Shown one piece after another: positions 62,061 through 64,000 of a stretch of 64,000 bases of DNA. A program made the translations under genes and the position numbers. Location of the stretch: the NCBI GenBank assembly GCA_965217205.1, contig OZ244254.1, positions 186,001 through 250,000 on the forward strand, given 5' to 3'. The stretch's first letter is position 1; every line of letters starts with the position of its first letter. Source of the DNA: Maricaulis sp947259345. GTDB lineage: Bacteria; Pseudomonadota; Alphaproteobacteria; Caulobacterales; Maricaulaceae. Under the pieces are notes generated by a model, which was given only the letters and a program-made list of their open reading frames with translations, searched no databases and had not been told where the DNA came from.

Positions 62061-62797
62061 GCCTGCTCCTCGGGGTCTGAAGTTATACCATCGACTGCGA
62101 GCAACCCGTCCGTCGCCAGATTGATGCGCGCATGCAGTTCGCGCATGAAGCTCGCCTTGTCGAGGCCCGGGGCGATAGGATCGAGAAACTCGACCACGAT
62201 CCGGCCCGGCTTGCGCAGGCCGCAATAGGTCTGCAGATGGACACCCGAATTGAGCGCGACCGGAATGCAGGGCTTGTTCATTGACTTGTAAAGGCCGGCA
62301 ATGCCCGGCTTGAACTCCGGAGACTCGCCCGGCTCAACCCGCGTACCTTCCGGGAAGATCAGGACCTGGCGGCCTTCCGATCCGCGCGTCGCCGCGTCGC
62401 GAAGCATGCCCTTGAGGGCCTTGCCGCCCCCCTTCCGGTCGATCGAGATATTGCCCAGCTTGACCGCAAACCAGCCGAAAAACGGCATGTAGATCAGTGA
62501 GCGTTTGAGGATGATGGCGGGGTCGGGGAGGATTTCCCAGAAGGCCAAAGTCTCCCACATGCTCATATGTTTGGAGGCGACCAGCGCGCCGCCCGTGGTC
62601 AGATGCTCGCGGCCACGCACTTCAAACGTGACGCCCAGAATCCAGCGCATGCCGAACCAGACGACCTTGAGATAGACCCGCAGGATCTTGCGGGCCCAGG
62701 ACCGGGGCCCGAGCAGGAGCGGTGTGCCGATCAGGCCGAAGACCACCATCAGCCCATACATCCAGATGTAGAAAATCAGGGATCGCAAAAGGCGCAT
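62057..62797 (-). CDS. plsC: 1-acyl-sn-glycerol-3-phosphate acyltransferase
   Basis: Makes phosphatidic acid from lysophosphatidic acid at the inner membrane. The 246-residue protein has N-terminal hydrophobic helices, the catalytic segment S-K-H-M-S-M-W-E-T with His77 and Glu82 (HX4E in place of the usual HX4D) and the substrate motif F-P-E-G-T-R (148-153). It overlaps both neighbours by 1-4 bp, so it is cotranslated with the DUF218 and DUF2125 genes. Confidence 0.93.
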   Translation of the reverse strand: MRLLRSLIFYIWMYGLMVVFGLIGTPLLLGPRSWARKILRVYLKVVWFGMRWILGVTFEVRGREHLTTGGALVASKHMSMWETLAFWEILPDPAIILKRSLIYMPFFGWFAVKLGNISIDRKGGGKALKGMLRDAATRGSEGRQVLIFPEGTRVEPGESPEFKPGIAGLYKSMNKPCIPVALNSGVHLQTYCGLRKPGRIVVEFLDPIAPGLDKASFMRELHARINLATDGLLAVDGITSDPEEQA

Positions 62798-63384
62798 CAG
62801 GCTTCTTCCGGGCGCGGCGCCAGTGCGTCACGCAGCTGGACCGTTGTGTATTTCGCATATTCCTGGAGCCACAGACGCAAGGCGCGGACATCCTGCCAGG
62901 GTGCCGATGTGCGCACCGGAAAGGGGATGATGTCGATGCCGGGCATTCTGCTGCGGAACTCCAGAAGACTCCGGGGCAGATGATAGTCTGAGGTCACGAT
63001 GATCAAGCGCTCATATCCGTTGGTCTGCACATAGGCGGCCGCCTCGCGGGCATTGCCGACCGTGTCCGTGGCCTCGCGTCCGAGGGTGACGCAGCAATCG
63101 AAACGCGCATCGTCGAGCCCGGTATGGCGGCGGATATCCGCGGTCGTGGCTGACGGATGGACTCCGGAGATCATAAGCTGGCCAGCCCGGCCGTCTTCCA
63201 GCAGTTGACCACCTGCTGCCAGTCGTCCCGCATCGCCTGTCAGAACAATGATGGCGTCGACCGAAACATCGTCGGCGGGCATGTCATAGCCTGCGACCTT
63301 GCCGGCATAGGCGGCAAAACCTACGGCACTCGTCAGGACAATCACGAAGCACAGGCCTCGCAGCCAGGACACGCTCCGTTTCAT
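62797..63384 (-). CDS. YdcF/ElyC-type DUF218 envelope protein
   Basis: A 195-residue protein: N-terminal membrane helix (about 10-27) and a DUF218 domain with I-I-V-L-T-G-D-A-G-R, T-D-T-V-G-N-A-R-E-A-A and I-V-T-S-D-Y-H-L-P-R. Relatives (ElyC, SanA, YdcF) affect envelope integrity and possibly lipid carriers. It lies between ftsX and plsC on one transcript. Confidence 0.9.
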   Translation of the reverse strand: MKRSVSWLRGLCFVIVLTSAVGFAAYAGKVAGYDMPADDVSVDAIIVLTGDAGRLAAGGQLLEDGRAGQLMISGVHPSATTADIRRHTGLDDARFDCCVTLGREATDTVGNAREAAAYVQTNGYERLIIVTSDYHLPRSLLEFRSRMPGIDIIPFPVRTSAPWQDVRALRLWLQEYAKYTTVQLRDALAPRPEEA

Positions 63385-63480
63385 GGCGTTCTCCGGTGTG
63401 GAGGGCCCTCCGGCCCACCGTGAATCAAGTCCCTCACAGGCATGAAGCCTCGCGTCTGAAACAGGCGGATTTATGGTCGC

Positions 63481-64000
63481 TCACCAACGCCCCCGCAAAT
63501 CGGATGCGACCGCGAGCCGGGCCGAAATCGCCGATGTCAGGCCGGCCAGAATCGGGGCCAGCGCCAGCAGGACAAACTCAAAGGGGTCGGAAGCCCATTG
63601 CGGCAGGAAAAACGCCATGTCGGCGGGCGCATCCCCCAGGCTGACCAGAAGAGAGACCAGCCCGGCAAAGATAGCCCCGGCCACGCCGGCCTTGAGCCCC
63701 AGCATGAAGAAGCGGCGCTGGAAGAGGCCGGCAATAAACCGGTCCTCGGCACCGCACAGGTGGAGCGCGTCGATCACGTCGAGGCGCGCCGCCAGACTGG
63801 CACGCGCGGCAAAGGCGATCACCGCCGCAGCGGCACCGGCGAGCAAAGCCAGCAAACCCAGGCCCAGCGCCTGGGCCGTCCCTGCGGCGCGCCGCACCGC
63901 CTGGGCCCAGCGTCCATGATCATCGATCCGGGCCGTCATGCCCTCCGCGTCGAGGCGGGCCTGAAGTCCCTCCGTATCGACAAGCGAGCCCGGGCGGGTG
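63481..64000 (-). CDS. ftsX: Cell-division protein FtsX, truncated by window end
   Basis: C-terminal part of the FtsEX ABC-type membrane subunit that controls septal peptidoglycan hydrolases. About 173 residues are visible and the frame stays open to the window edge, so the N-terminus is missing. The FtsX permease domain shows D-V-I-D-A-L-H-L-C-G-A-E-D-R-F-I with three hydrophobic helices. The upstream neighbour (ftsE) would lie outside. The order ftsX-DUF218-plsC-DUF2125 matches other alphaproteobacteria. Confidence 0.88.
   Translation of the reverse strand, partial: TRPGSLVDTEGLQARLDAEGMTARIDDHGRWAQAVRRAAGTAQALGLGLLALLAGAAAAVIAFAARASLAARLDVIDALHLCGAEDRFIAGLFQRRFFMLGLKAGVAGAIFAGLVSLLVSLGDAPADMAFFLPQWASDPFEFVLLALAPILAGLTSAISARLAVASDLRGRW

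Overview
The window is a gene-dense, high-GC stretch of an alphaproteobacterial chromosome. Codon use looks uniform, and I see no insertion sequence, prophage, CRISPR array, tRNA or rRNA. The gene set points to a marine stalked or budding lineage near Maricaulis/Hyphomonadaceae/Caulobacterales. Clues are a split methionine synthase, ruvCAB-ybgC-tol-pal-cpoB-tilS-ftsH in order, ftsX-DUF218-plsC-DUF2125, a CtrA-type box, PhaR, and many TonB, Tat and cupin proteins. The genus is inference.

Layout. 1-4.5 kb: end of metF and a two-gene methionine synthase (methionine/one-carbon metabolism). 4.5-12.7 kb: a YmdB-type phosphoesterase, a small unknown, then sugar metabolism (GDP-mannose pyrophosphorylase, AGE-family isomerase, pgi, tkt) with a YebC-type translation factor inside it. 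12.7-15.2 kb, minus strand: a membrane-anchored beta-propeller protein and a JmjC-type (Cupin_4) oxygenase. 15.3-17.0 kb, minus strand: three tandem paralogues with perfect Tat signals and 3-7 copies of a T-D-x-D-[ST]-G-x-Y-A-D-P-x-G-x-G-R repeat. They are the least explained thing in the window. 17.2-29.4 kb: Holliday-junction resolution (ruvCAB), the Tol-Pal envelope machine, tRNA-Ile lysidine synthase and FtsH.

29.5-34.7 kb: a small lipoprotein, folP-gst-sugE, then on the minus strand an M24 peptidase, a secreted cupin, a TetR regulator and an RluD-type pseudouridine synthase. 35.8-40.1 kb: a TonB receptor and a PhoD phosphatase behind four 11-bp-phased Pho-box-like repeats, probably a phosphate-starvation unit. 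40.1-42.8 kb: an HxlR regulator divergent from a nitronate monooxygenase and a beta-class GST across a perfect palindrome, then a DUF4168 secreted protein. 43-48.5 kb: folE, cysS, a small acidic protein, an IscU/NifU-like protein lacking one scaffold cysteine, yidD and thrS.

48.5-54.5 kb: surface polysaccharide and lipid glycosylation (O-antigen ligase/polymerase, two GT2 enzymes, one GT39 enzyme) with an HMG-CoA lyase in between. 54.5-57.9 kb: a four-helix membrane protein, a tiny two-gene operon (109 and 28 aa) behind a CtrA-like box, phaR, an acetoacetyl-CoA-reductase-like gene and a secreted unknown. 57.9-64 kb: DUF985 cupin, gloB, a methyltransferase, hisC, DUF2125 protein, plsC, a DUF218 protein and the C-terminal part of ftsX, cut by the window end.

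Most start codons were set from Shine-Dalgarno spacing and family alignment rather than the longest open frame. Several genes use GTG or TTG. The strongest new observations are the Tat-repeat family, the Pho-box array, the CtrA-box mini-operon and the HxlR palindrome.
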